Shown here: positions 18,278-27,630 of the stretch, piece after piece
How the letters are laid out: each line of letters starts with the position of its first letter
Numbering within the stretch: position 1 is the first letter of the stretch
Program-made: the position numbers and the translations under genes
Notes under the pieces: generated by a model
Told to the model about the DNA's origin: nothing
Seen by the model: only the letters and a program-made list of their open reading frames with translations
Databases searched by the model: none
Source of the DNA: Rhynchopus sp. YZ270_cl-10
Lineage: Eukaryota; Euglenozoa; Diplonemea; Diplonemida; Diplonemidae
Direction: 5' to 3'
Length of the DNA stretch: 64,000 nucleotides
Assembly: GCA_964035575.1 (NCBI GenBank)
Contig: OZ037890.1
Span: 682,001-746,000, forward strand

Positions 18278-18431
18278 ATTAGTTTGAAATAAAGTGCGTT
18301 TTTTCACTTCCACGTATTTTGTCTCACTCGTGCTCTATTATTGCCCTCGCCTGCGGCTCGGGCAATAAACTCTCACTCGTGAGCCAAAATTACGTGGGCG
18401 TGAAAAAAAGTGCACTTTATTTCACGCTAAT
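18278..18431. repeat. Foldback repeat beside the recombinase element
   Basis: Long imperfect palindrome. Its arms share ATTAG, GAAATAAAGTGC, TTTTTTCAC and CCACGTA. The centre is TATTGCCC / GGGCAATA (18339-18346 and 18360-18367) around a smaller GCC-TGC-GGC hairpin. The right arm contains the 13-4-13 site at 18398-18427 (GCGTGAAAAAAAG, TGCA, CTTTATTTCACGC). Shared arm motifs link it to the recombinase element 16 bases upstream. Confidence 0.65.
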
Positions 18432-18516
18432 AATTAGTTATTTTTCGCTCTTTTTTTTTTTTTTTTTTTCGCTGGTTCACTTTTTTTCCCCCTCCCCCAA
18501 AGTTAGCATTTGGCCT

Positions 18517-18541
18517 GTGTATTAGTGTAGCCACCCTAGAG
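18517..18541 (-). repeat. A-rich module, short minus-strand copy
   Basis: On the minus strand it reads AGTGGAGCACACTCTAGGG then TGGCTACACTAATACA. It matches the module at 46242 and 53465, and the tail of the 38094-38620 reading frame. Confidence 0.55.
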
Positions 18542-18618
18542 TGTGCTCCACTATTTCTTCGGAATTTCGGAATTTACTCACGCAACCCCTCCAGAACAGT
18601 ATACTACACAAAAAAGCC

Positions 18619-21032
18619 ATGATACGCGAACTCTCTGTGTTGGTGTTATGCGGCCTCGCCACCCCCTCCGCCGGGGAAGGCGTCTTCCAGAGTACCTACC
18701 TCGCATTTGACTGCTCCTCGCAGTTCCACATCCTGCCCGACCATAAGGTGGGGGTCATCGCAGATCTGGGTGCGTACAGCTATCTTGCGAACGACATAAT
18801 GGTCAAGATGAAGGAGCGCGCGAGGTGCACCTGCCCTACCGTCACCGAGCAGGAGTTGTCAGACCATTTTGACACCTTTGACGTTATGATGCGCGCTTTC
18901 TTTACCGATGAAACCACCGAAATCCACCCTTGCTTGGACACCTTCCTTCGCACTGTCAGTCCACTGACGATGGTTACAAGAAGCGAGATAAGGGCCAAAT
19001 TCAAATTTAGTGCCACAACAAACACATGCGACTATTTCACAACAGGACGTTGCAACTTCCAAGCCCCATTCCCCGAGCTTGACAAAACGTACTCTGTCGC
19101 TGTGCACAAATGCCCATCTGGCAACCCTTCTTTCTCTGTTACCTGCGTCGGCGACGGATGCTCCTTCTTCAAGGAATGCGATGGGGATGCATCTTGCCCT
19201 ACCGGGCAGAGTTGCCTTACCTTTGGAAAGTCCTTCGCGGAGGACAACTTTGAGAACACCTACACCGGGCTGATGTACAGGATGTACGAAGGCGCCGCCG
19301 CAGAGAGGCTTACGACAGCAAAGGCGATGATGACAAAGCTGGGCAAATCGATGATGCTCTTCGCGACGGAGGAGGAGGAGAAGGAGTATGGTGGTGTGGA
19401 CGACCTCATTCAGAGGGTGCTGAGGGACTTCATTGGGACGGATTCGAATAAGTTTTGTGTGAAGAACCCGGTGGCGGATACGGCAGCGAATATTGCGTTT
19501 GCGTCGCGGATGTCAATTCGGAACAACACGGTGACGGAGTGTTTGGTTGAAAAAAGCTGGACAGAGTACAACGTGACGGTCGACAACTGGGATGGGATGT
19601 TTCCCAATGGAGAGAGCGCTGCGTTCAACCTGATCGCAGGGCGCTACGGCAGGATGCAACGCATGCCCTTCGTCAGCGGGCTCTTCTCCGCCTTCACCTG
19701 CGACGACGAATACCTCTCAGACCAAATCTCCATGCGCTTCAGAGGCCTCAACAAACTCATCGACTCCATCGCCCGCGGCTACAAAGACGAATGGTTCAAA
19801 CGCGGCATCGAACGCGAAGTATTCCCCAGGGTCATGGAGTTTTACACCCCAGAGTTCTTTCTCACATATTTCTCTGACTTTACTGAGAAGCTTTGGGGCA
19901 ACAGTGCTCCGGTAGCATCTGTTAAGACCCTTCTCGAATCTTTTTTCAGCGGGGGATCAGAAAAGGAAGTTTCATCGGGGGAGACGGAGGGAGGAAAATA
20001 CCCCACCCTCGACACCTTTGGGTGGAAGTATTGGCAGCAGAACCATCACCTCGCTGCGACGATTGATTTGCAGGCAATGTCATTCCCTGGTACAGAATTT
20101 CACTTCTGGGCGGACCGTTGTTCCGTCTATCCAGACGGCCTTCCAGAGCTTTCAATGCAGTTTGCAGGACCTATTGCGCAGGCTCTCAACGGAGAGAAGC
20201 CATGCAAAAGCGATGCCGACTGTACCGGAGATGCGTCATGCTATACCTTGGAACAATACATGCTCAAACTGAGACAGATCTACTTTTTGACTCAAGGTTT
20301 AACCACATCTCTGGAGCTGCCTCAGGACCATGAAAAGATTGATATGATCGCTGACTACATGTGGTCCACAAAGGAATACCCTTACTGCGATGCAGGAGTC
20401 ATGAAGAACACCTCGCAAGAAGCGAAGGAGACGATAGAGTCATGCAAGAGAAGTGACGGCTGGGATGCGATTGCAGGGCTAGGGGAAAACACCAAGACAA
20501 TCGAGCAGATGTTGATTACGAACTACGTCATGAAGAGTGTGCGTGATGGGAAGACGACAAAGGCGTGTTACGCGGATATGGCGCACAGTGCAGACATTGG
20601 CGCGTCGCAGAACCTTGTGGTATGGTTTTATCTTCTATTGTGGGGGTAGTAAAAAGTGTGGTTTTGCATCGCAAGTTTGGGTTTTTTGATGTTTGATGCC
20701 CCTAAGCACGAGAAGCTTATGTTCATCGGGTTTGCAAATCTCCGAATTATTTTTTACACTATTCTGTTGTCCGCCGCAAGGAGCTTGTGGTTTCATCCGG
20801 GGATGGTATCGTACGTGGGTCAGTTGGAGGTGCCTGCATTAATAACTTCACCTTTTTCCCCGTTTCATTTTTATATTCAATAAATGTGTTATGTGTTGTA
20901 CGATTCTTCAGTTTATTTACCCCATTTTTCTTTCTTCAATCTTTACAGAAAGCGAACTATCTGCCAAACCCGCTGAAGGATGTTTTTGCTAGGACCTGGG
21001 GACATTCCAAGAGTGATTTGGATGATGCCTGA
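18619..21032 (+). CDS. Secreted Cys-rich protein of unknown function, one intron
   Basis: Exons 18619-20619 and 20949-21032 join in phase 0 to give 694 residues. The frame is open from 18541, but the start at 18619 gives a clean signal peptide (IRELSVLVLCGLATPSAGEG) just after AG acceptors at 18593-18599. The mature protein has many cysteines, including two similar clusters, CDGDASCPTGQSC and CKSDADCTGDASC, about 340 residues apart, which suggests two related halves. NxT/S sites are frequent. No membrane anchor or known catalytic motif is seen. The second exon supplies the last 27 residues (KANYLPNPLKDVF and on); without it the frame would read into the intron and stop after 10 codons. I do not recognise the family. 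Confidence 0.72.
20620..20948 (+). other. Intron (GTATGG...TTTACAG) built around repeat modules
   Basis: 329 bases, phase 0. It holds a hairpin-repeat copy (CTAAGCACGAGAAGCTTATG, about 20702) and a copy of the GGAGGTGCCTGCATTAATAAC module (about 20806-20870). The 5' site GTATGG is the same as in kinase intron 2. Confidence 0.7.
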
Positions 21033-22647
21033 TCACACGACAAGGCAGCCAAATGGACGTGATGTTCTCCCAACAAATGTTATTTTTTAAAAAATAGAAG
21101 TGAGAGGAAACAACAGCATTTTAACTTTGCCAACCGTAGAGGCGAAGCTAATAGCTAATCCATAAAGGAACAAACAAATGATTCGATATTTGTTGCTTTT
21201 GACAGTTGTTCTTCAAGAAAAGGTCATACAGTCAAAATGCAGCTAATTTTTAAAAGAGAGATTACTGGTGGGGTTGAATACAGTACTCCGGGTAAATGGG
21301 GGGGTCCCAAAAGTTTTTACTTTCCAATCAAAAGATGAGAAAGCAAAAAGAAATAGTGGAGTTCATCCTCGGGTGTCTACACTAATACAACCAAGTTTTC
21401 AACTAGAAAAAGAGAAAAGAGCAAACGCGTGGAATACGGTCTCCCTTTTCCTTCAGGAATCCTCAACTCTTTGTGAACCATTAAATCCGATTTCTCAGAA
21501 AATGGGGGTATTGTATTTAACCTTCACCAGTAAAAAAACAAAACAAAAATACATTCTGTCCACCAAGGGGTTGTGTCTCAAATGTTCCCCCTCTTTTCAT
21601 ATTTTAGGGGGTTTAAAAAAAATGTTTCGTGAATTCGTTATGTTACTATATGTGGGGGGGTTGGGTTTGCAGTGTGTTTTATAGGTAGCCAAGGCTGTGT
21701 TTCTTCTGGTACTGTACAGGTAACATATTCTGACCGTAAAAATGTTTGACCTTTTCCGGGTTTTTAGGGGAGTTTGACCTTTTTTACGGCCAGCAAATGT
21801 AAGGTGACTAAGCACGAGAGGCGTAGGGGCATCTTATAAACTTTTCTTTATGTTACCGGTACGGTATCTGTTTCGAGGTGATGCAGAAGATGAAGCGTTC
21901 ATCTGAGCAACCTTTTCTTGGGTGTTTTTTTTTTTTTTGCCCTCCCCCCAAAAAAAGGGTATTGGCGCCAACTTGGCAGATAAGCCTGTATATTACCTTG
22001 GGGGGAAGGGAGTTCGCGGATGGCCCCTTATGGCAGCTACACTAATCCAACAAAATAGCAAAAATATTTTTTTTTTGTGACAACTGCCTTGCAAAGGTTG
22101 TAGGGGAGGAAATGAAAACATATCTGAGTTGTGCCCGAATTTTTTGGTGTGAGCGATGTAAACACGACACAACTTATTCACAGAAAAGTTTTTGATTTTG
22201 TCCCTACACACTCCACAAAAATCCGGTGCGATCAACGAAAAATTCTTTTTCTGATTTCGTTTCTTTCTTTATCAGACTAGCTTAAACTCAGATAACAGTT
22301 TTTATTTCCGCGCGCATTGCAATTAGTTTTTTTTTCGAAGAAGAGAAGTGAGGGCCATTGGGCTCATAATTTCATTTGGAAAAAAATGATAGCAAAAGTG
22401 GAGACTCATCCTCGGATGTCTACACTAATCCAACCAAATTTTCAAAAAGCAAGACCAAGAACCATTTCACTCTCAGGCGAGAGGCTAACAAAAGAGAACG
22501 ATAAAAAAAAGCAACAAAATTCGCCGAAATTTCAACAAAGCATCTCTCTCCTCACCCCATTTTTCTTTTCCTTTTTCTTTTCTTTTGAAAACCACTCCAT
22601 CCAAGAAATACACTGTTCTTTTCTTGCACTTTTTTTTAAAATAAAGG
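21033..22647. other. Intergenic, 1.6 kb, repeat modules only
   Basis: A-rich modules (GTGGAGTTCATCCTCGGG...CACTAATACAACCAAGTTTTC) at about 21356-21410 and 22399-22450, with a partial copy near 22015. A hairpin-repeat copy is at about 21799-21850. The T/C tract at 22555-22590 and a T-rich run near 22630 lead to the next ATG. No coding sequence was recognised. Confidence 0.5.
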
Positions 22648-22962
22648 ATGACATTACAGGGTTCGGCTGCTTTAGATAGACCTAGCAATTATTGGTCATG
22701 CGCTCAGAGGGCGGCTAACCAACGGGATGTCGGGCATATGTGCAAAGAATGCAAAACGGCGTTCAAAACAGTGGGGGAAGTGTTATGGGTACGACGCGGT
22801 GGAAGGATTGAAATGCGGTACCATGCACAATGCTTCTCAGGAGAGGCAGACCCACGCACACAGCAGGGTTCCACTTTTAACAAAGGCACCTGGGCTAACT
22901 CTCAAAGTACTGCCGCCCCGCAACAACGCTATCGTAAAATGCGAACGTCAGCGCATTGGTGA
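22648..22962 (+). CDS. Small zinc-finger protein (CxxC...HxxC, PARP/LIM-like)
   Basis: Encodes 104 residues with one treble-clef-like zinc site: Cys32, Cys35 (MCKECKTAF), His59 and Cys62 (RYHAQCFSG). The spacing CxxC-23-HxxC resembles PARP-type and LIM-like fingers. The following EADPRTQ motif is, as far as I recall, shared by small conserved proteins in many protists, so I think the gene is real. Flanks are Gln-, Ser- and Thr-rich without a fold. It probably binds a nucleic acid or protein partner. The ATG follows T-rich sequence, as in its neighbours. Confidence 0.62.
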   Translation: MTLQGSAALDRPSNYWSCAQRAANQRDVGHMCKECKTAFKTVGEVLWVRRGGRIEMRYHAQCFSGEADPRTQQGSTFNKGTWANSQSTAAPQQRYRKMRTSAHW

Positions 22963-23537
22963 TTCTTGCCCCCCTCTCTACTAAGGGTAGAATTATTCCA
23001 ATTATGCATTGTTATTCCTCTTCCAAATCTTGCCTTCGTTATTAACCCTATTCAACGATGCTTTTGAAACCTTTTTATTTCAAATTTTTTAGGTAGGAGG
23101 CGGAAATAGGCTGAAGTATCCTTTATCAGCATGCACCGCATGGCTTTGATCAACTCAAGCGGCGTCATGGGCGGAACGTCAACTGTGGTTGGCCAATCGT
23201 GTGTCATAAGGATCGGAGTAGGGGGAGTAGGGTGCTTGGCTCTCAACTTTTCGAAGGTCATATTTGAGTGTGAGGCAACTCCCACGGTGGTGGCGCGGGA
23301 GTTGCCCCATCATGGCCTGGCTTGGCAGACCAGCCCGCGCCTTCGCTACAGCTTGTTTCTTCTTCCCCCGCAAATTCGAGAAAGAAAATTTTCTCTGTTT
23401 ATTGCGTGAGGGTCACATTCATCTTTCAAGTTTTCTTCATTTTAAAAAAACACAACATTTCTCCAAAATTCTCAGGATTTTTAGAATCTATCCCCCCCAA
23501 TCCTCCCCATACCCCTCGCTGTTTTCTTTTAAAAAAA
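22963..23537. other. Intergenic, with a stretch open on both strands
   Basis: About 23060-23400 lacks stops on the plus strand (from ATG 23131) and in two minus frames. The minus reading contains a protein-like helix (PPMTPLELIKAMRCMLIKD), but no splice sites support an exon and the strand is opposite to all other genes. CT-rich sequence before 23538 may hold the acceptor of the next gene. Confidence 0.3.
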
Positions 23538-24548
23538 ATGAATTCGGGATCACCATTCACAAAATGCATTCTGCTTGGCATGGTTGTGGGAGGGTCTTTA
23601 ACACGCCTTGCAATGCGCTCCGTTAATATCGAGACTGTCGAACCTGCCGAGGTTTTGAAGCTGATCACGATGCCGCTGTGCTGTAATGGAATTTCTGATT
23701 TGGTTTTGGGGAGCTTTTTGCTGTTTGCGATGCGGACATTGGAGCGTTGGTGGGGGTCACGGAAGTTTGCGAGCTATGTAGTGGTGACCAGCAGTCTTGC
23801 ATTATCGCTGCACATTCTTTTATTTAAAGCTACCTCCCATGCGTCCCTTCGCTTTGTCCGTCCTGGACCTGCTTCATTTGTCTTTGCACTGCTCATCCGC
23901 TATGTCTCTGACGTGCCTTCTTCTCACGTTGTATCTGAAAAGATTTTTGTGTATGCATCAGCCCTATGGTATGCGTGGTCGCTCAATGATATGGCGCAGG
24001 TTGGTATGGGGATTACTGCAGGGCTTCTTGCGGCGTCGAAACGACTTCCTTTTAGAGGAATTCTACTGCCAAAGAAGCTGTCGCATATCTTCGCCCCTAT
24101 AGCGGAGCTGTTAGAGACAAAGACGGAGACAGCTTCGCCAGGGGATATCATGGCTGCGCTGCATGGGCAAAGCCAACAGACGGGACCATACCAGGATCAG
24201 CTTCTGCCGGGGGAAGGGGAGTGGGATTATGGACAGTTTGGTGGGCATGCGGGGTTTGCGCGTGCTACTGCAGGGCCTGGTGTTGGAGGGGCTGGAGGAG
24301 GAGTTGGGGGAGGAGTAGGAAACAACCTCCGCTATCGTGGGAACGCGGCTGATGGGGATGGGGTGGGAGGGGGAGGAGGAGGGGGTGGTGGTGGTGGTGC
24401 TGACTTTGACCCACGCCCCCCGGCTGCAATCCCAGAAGAGTCGGTCCAGGCATTGACCGATATGGGGTTTGATGAAACGAGTGTGAGAGCTGCGCTCGAA
24501 CAGACCGGGGGGTCCGTAGAAGGGGCGGTAGCCTTGTTGGCACAATAA
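23538..24548 (+). CDS. UBAC2: UBAC2-like rhomboid pseudoprotease with C-terminal UBA domain
   Basis: Encodes 336 residues. The first 200 contain about five to six hydrophobic segments of a rhomboid-like fold. The strongest marker is ERWWGSRKFAS at about 68-78, nearly identical to ERRYGSRKFAS in animal UBAC2. The serine protease GxSG motif is absent, as expected for the pseudoprotease. A Gly-rich low-complexity linker (about 240-290) leads to a UBA domain at about 297-336 (LTDMGFDETSVRAALEQTGG). The family works in the ER membrane in protein quality control and ERAD. The frame is open upstream to 23322, but those codons translate T-rich leader, so the ATG at 23538 is chosen. Confidence 0.85.
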   Translation: MNSGSPFTKCILLGMVVGGSLTRLAMRSVNIETVEPAEVLKLITMPLCCNGISDLVLGSFLLFAMRTLERWWGSRKFASYVVVTSSLALSLHILLFKATSHASLRFVRPGPASFVFALLIRYVSDVPSSHVVSEKIFVYASALWYAWSLNDMAQVGMGITAGLLAASKRLPFRGILLPKKLSHIFAPIAELLETKTETASPGDIMAALHGQSQQTGPYQDQLLPGEGEWDYGQFGGHAGFARATAGPGVGGAGGGVGGGVGNNLRYRGNAADGDGVGGGGGGGGGGGADFDPRPPAAIPEESVQALTDMGFDETSVRAALEQTGGSVEGAVALLAQ

Positions 24549-25473
24549 GGGGGATATTTTTTTTTTTACCATTTGGCAAGAGGAAATGAATGGGAAGGTG
24601 CCTGCAGATTGTTCATGTCTTGAAGTCAACTATTTTTGGGGAATTTTTTTTAAATCGTGTGGAATAGGGGGGTGGGTGGGTGGGTGGGAGGGTGGGTTGT
24701 TTAAGAAAAAGGATAGCAGGCTTGCGGAAGTGACTTTGTGTCACAGAAGAGGCTCCAGGTGAAGAAAGGGGGAGTTTTTTTTTTTTTTTTTTGGTGACTA
24801 AGTATTAGAAGGAGATCATCCTAGCAACCTTTCTTCTTTGTGATTTTTTTCCGTACGTAGGTCAGTCGGAGGTGCCTGCATCAACAGCTACCATTTTATT
24901 TTTGTTGGCGATTTGTTCGACACAGAAGAGGAATAACAAAATTTAAATAAAAAGAGACAATAATCCTGGACGGAGACGTTCTTGCTAACTAAGGGCGGAA
25001 TAAAGTAATAACGTGCTAAAGAGGTGTTTTTTTTTTTTTTTTTGTTGGGAGAAACGACGAGAGCGGTGATTTGTTGGATACATTTATTGAGGGCATTTTT
25101 ATGGTACATATTAGATGTGAACCACGAAATGGATTGTAGGACTGCATGGCTGGGTGTCCATTCCCGGTACAGCCAACCATGTACCAAGGTACACTGTCAA
25201 CGAGATGGCTTTGTATTTCAACCCTACTTTTATTTCCCCCCCACTTATGAGTGCTGTGTTTCTGTATCCATCTTATTTCCTCTTATTTCCTGATTATCTC
25301 TCCTAACGCGCCTTTCATTTTGTTTTTTTTTTTTTTGTGGTAGATGACCAAGTACGTGAGACTTAAGCACCTGTTTCAAACTTTTCTCTTTTCTCTTGTT
25401 TTGCCTTTTTAAAAATCTATTTGTTCAGGCTCAATCGTGGCTGTGGGGAAAACACTTTAAAACGCCGCGTTTA

Positions 25474-25505
<32 letters not shown>

Positions 25506-25510
25506 CAGGC
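24549..25510. other. Intergenic, repeat modules
   Basis: Hairpin-repeat copies at about 24792-24840 and 25342-25400. GGAGGTGCCTGCATCAAC module at about 24852-24900. GGTACAGCC module at about 25115-25230. A CT dinucleotide run at 25472-25500. No gene seen. Confidence 0.55.
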
Positions 25511-25519
25511 GGGGGGGAT

Positions 25520-26965
25520 GTAGGGGAGTCCACGTAGTAGGAATTCCTTAAGAAACCGTGTCACAAACCCATTTTTTTGAGTTTTAGGTTAAGAAATCCA
25601 CTAAAATAGTCGTATTTGGCCCCAAAACCACCTCCCGATCACAAAAATATCTCATTAAAACCACAGACGACCTCAACAGAAGCTTTGTTCCTTAAAAAAA
25701 TCGTGTTTTTCTGAAAAAAAACACGAAAAATGTGTGACAAAAATGTGACGCTTATGTCACACTTATGTCACACTTAGCAAATCACACTTTCTAGTTCCAA
25801 AGAGTGCCTGTAAAGCCCAAAAACCACTCCCATCATACTGGGGTGAGGTCCGAGGGTGGGAAAATATGCTTTTGGGGCTTTTTTGGCACCGATTTTCGGC
25901 CCCAGAAATAAAATTTTCTGGGAAAAGCATTCATTTTACCCTAAAAATACCCGTTTTTGGGGGTGTTTCCAACATACCAACCCTGAAAAAAATCACCAGA
26001 AAAGTCACCGCAGGCCAGAATTCGGCTCGGAATGGATGCGGGGACATCCAAATAGGCAGAAAACCATACTTTCCAGTAAAAAAAACGCTTTTTTCTGGCC
26101 TGTGAGATGCCCCCCTCCGATGTCACACTTATGTCACACTTAGTGTCACACTTATGTCACACTTATGTCACACTTAGCAAATTACACTTTCTAGTTCCAA
26201 AGAGCACCTGTAAAGACCCAAAAACCATTCCCATCATATTGGGGTGAGGTCCGGGGGTGGGAAAATATAGTTTTGGGGCTTTTTTGGCACCCCCAGAAAT
26301 ATTTTTTTTCAAAAAAAATACTCATTTTACCCTAAAAATACCTGTTCTTTGGGGTGTTCTTGGGATGATTCCCAAATGCCGACCCCAAAAGGGCCGCCGA
26401 AAAAGTCACAGAAGGCCAGAATTCGGCTCGGAATGGATGCGGGGACACCCAAATAGGCAGAAAACCCTACTTCCAAGTAAAAAAAACGCTTTTTTCTGGC
26501 CTATGAGATGCCCCCCTCCAATGTCACACTTATGTCACACTTCCTCCTCCCGGCTAAAAAGTGGTTTTTACGGCAAAAAAAAAAAATCAAAATTTTCAGC
26601 AAAGGCGTACAAAAAAATAGACTTTTGGCCCCAAAACCCCCCAGAAATCGCTCTGTGGACATATCTGAGTGGAAAATACCTCTTTTCCTCTTGTTTTGGA
26701 CTATTGAAAAAAATTGAATTTTTTGATAAATCGCCCTGTATCAAACCCCCTTAGAAAACGGTGAAAATGGGGTGAAAACGCTACAAAAAGTGTCAAAAAA
26801 AGTTCCCAAAAGTGCCAAAAAGTGCCAAAAAGGCACCAAATAGTGAGGAATAGTCCCAGAAATGTGTTTTCTGGGGTGGTTTTGTGTTTTGGAATGATTT
26901 TTTTGCATTTTTTTATGATTTTTTGGGGTGTGTGACAGAAAAAACGGCTACGTGGACTCCCCTAC
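25520..26965. mobile_element. Non-autonomous MULE-like transposon with 9-bp target duplication
   Basis: Perfect 18-bp terminal inverted repeats (GTAGGGGAGTCCACGTAG at 25520-25537, complement at 26948-26965) are flanked by identical GGGGGGGAT at 25511-25519 and 26966-26974. A 9-bp duplication is the hallmark of Mutator-like elements. The inside is non-coding. It has two tandem units of about 400 bp (from about 25745 and 26120) with repeated TGTCACACTTA and AAGAGTGCCTGTAAAG-like sequence, so it must be mobilised in trans. Confidence 0.85.
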
Positions 26966-26974
26966 GGGGGGGAT

Positions 26975-27227
26975 GGGACATACGTTACTATTCATACAAC
27001 GCAACGAGGCCGAATCGGCCTCGCTAAGGCCGGCTCAGGCATGCATTTTTTCAGCCAAGCCATTTTTTCAGGTGTACTCGGCCTCGCTGCACTGTATGCA
27101 ATGCAATACGCCACGTAATAAAAAGGTTTTTAAAAAAAAACGACGGTCTTTTTCCGCCCCAACCACACCTCAATGATCGCTATCTATTTTTCTTCAATTC
27201 TGACAGTTGTTTTCCCCCCATCCTCCA
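26975..27227. other. Spacer with GAGGCCGA palindrome
   Basis: GAGGCCGA-A-TCGGCCTC at about 27006-27022 is a perfect hairpin. The rest shows neither a gene nor a known repeat. Confidence 0.4.
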
Positions 27228-27352
27228 TCCTTAGATGTGGTAGCCGTTTCTCAGGATCCCCTCTCTCGGAATCGAACCCTAATTCCCCGTTACCCGTTAC
27301 AGCCACGGTAGTCCACTACACTACCGTCAAAAAAGCTGATAAGGGCAGATAC
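27228..27352 (-). pseudogene. 18S rRNA fragment
   Basis: Read on the minus strand it gives CTGCCCTTATCAGC, then GGACTACCGTGGCTGTAACG, GGTAACGGGGAATTAGGG, TTCGATTCCG and TGAGAAACGGCTACCACATC, the universally conserved 5'-domain block of eukaryotic SSU rRNA. GTGTAGTGGACTACC resembles the euglenozoan form of this helix. Only about 125 bases are present, with small changes in the GGAGAGGGAGCC segment. It is therefore a displaced fragment, not a working gene. Sequence on both sides stops matching. Confidence 0.85.
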
Positions 27353-27630
27353 CCCTGCGGGCTTTGCATCAGTGTGCTATCGCTCGGTTGACCTGTTTGT
27401 TTTCATTCAAATAACCATTTTTTTTTGCTTCATTTCCTTCCTCCTCCACCCCAACAACCATCATACATCAGACACTTCATTACAAAAACACAAAACAATG
27501 CGTTATTGAATTATTTTTTTTGGACAAAAAAAAGTATAAAGTCCACTTTTCCTCCAATCTCTACGTCCATTGAGACGTTTTGCGCTTTCTTTTTTACCCC
27601 TTTTTTTGCAACTCCCTGTTCCCCTTTGAG

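Noticed and set aside
23052-23409. Possible minus-strand exon (PPMTPLELIKAMRCMLIKD)
   Set aside because: Protein-like, but no GT/AG context, no second exon, and opposite to every other gene. Kept only as a note in the spacer entry.
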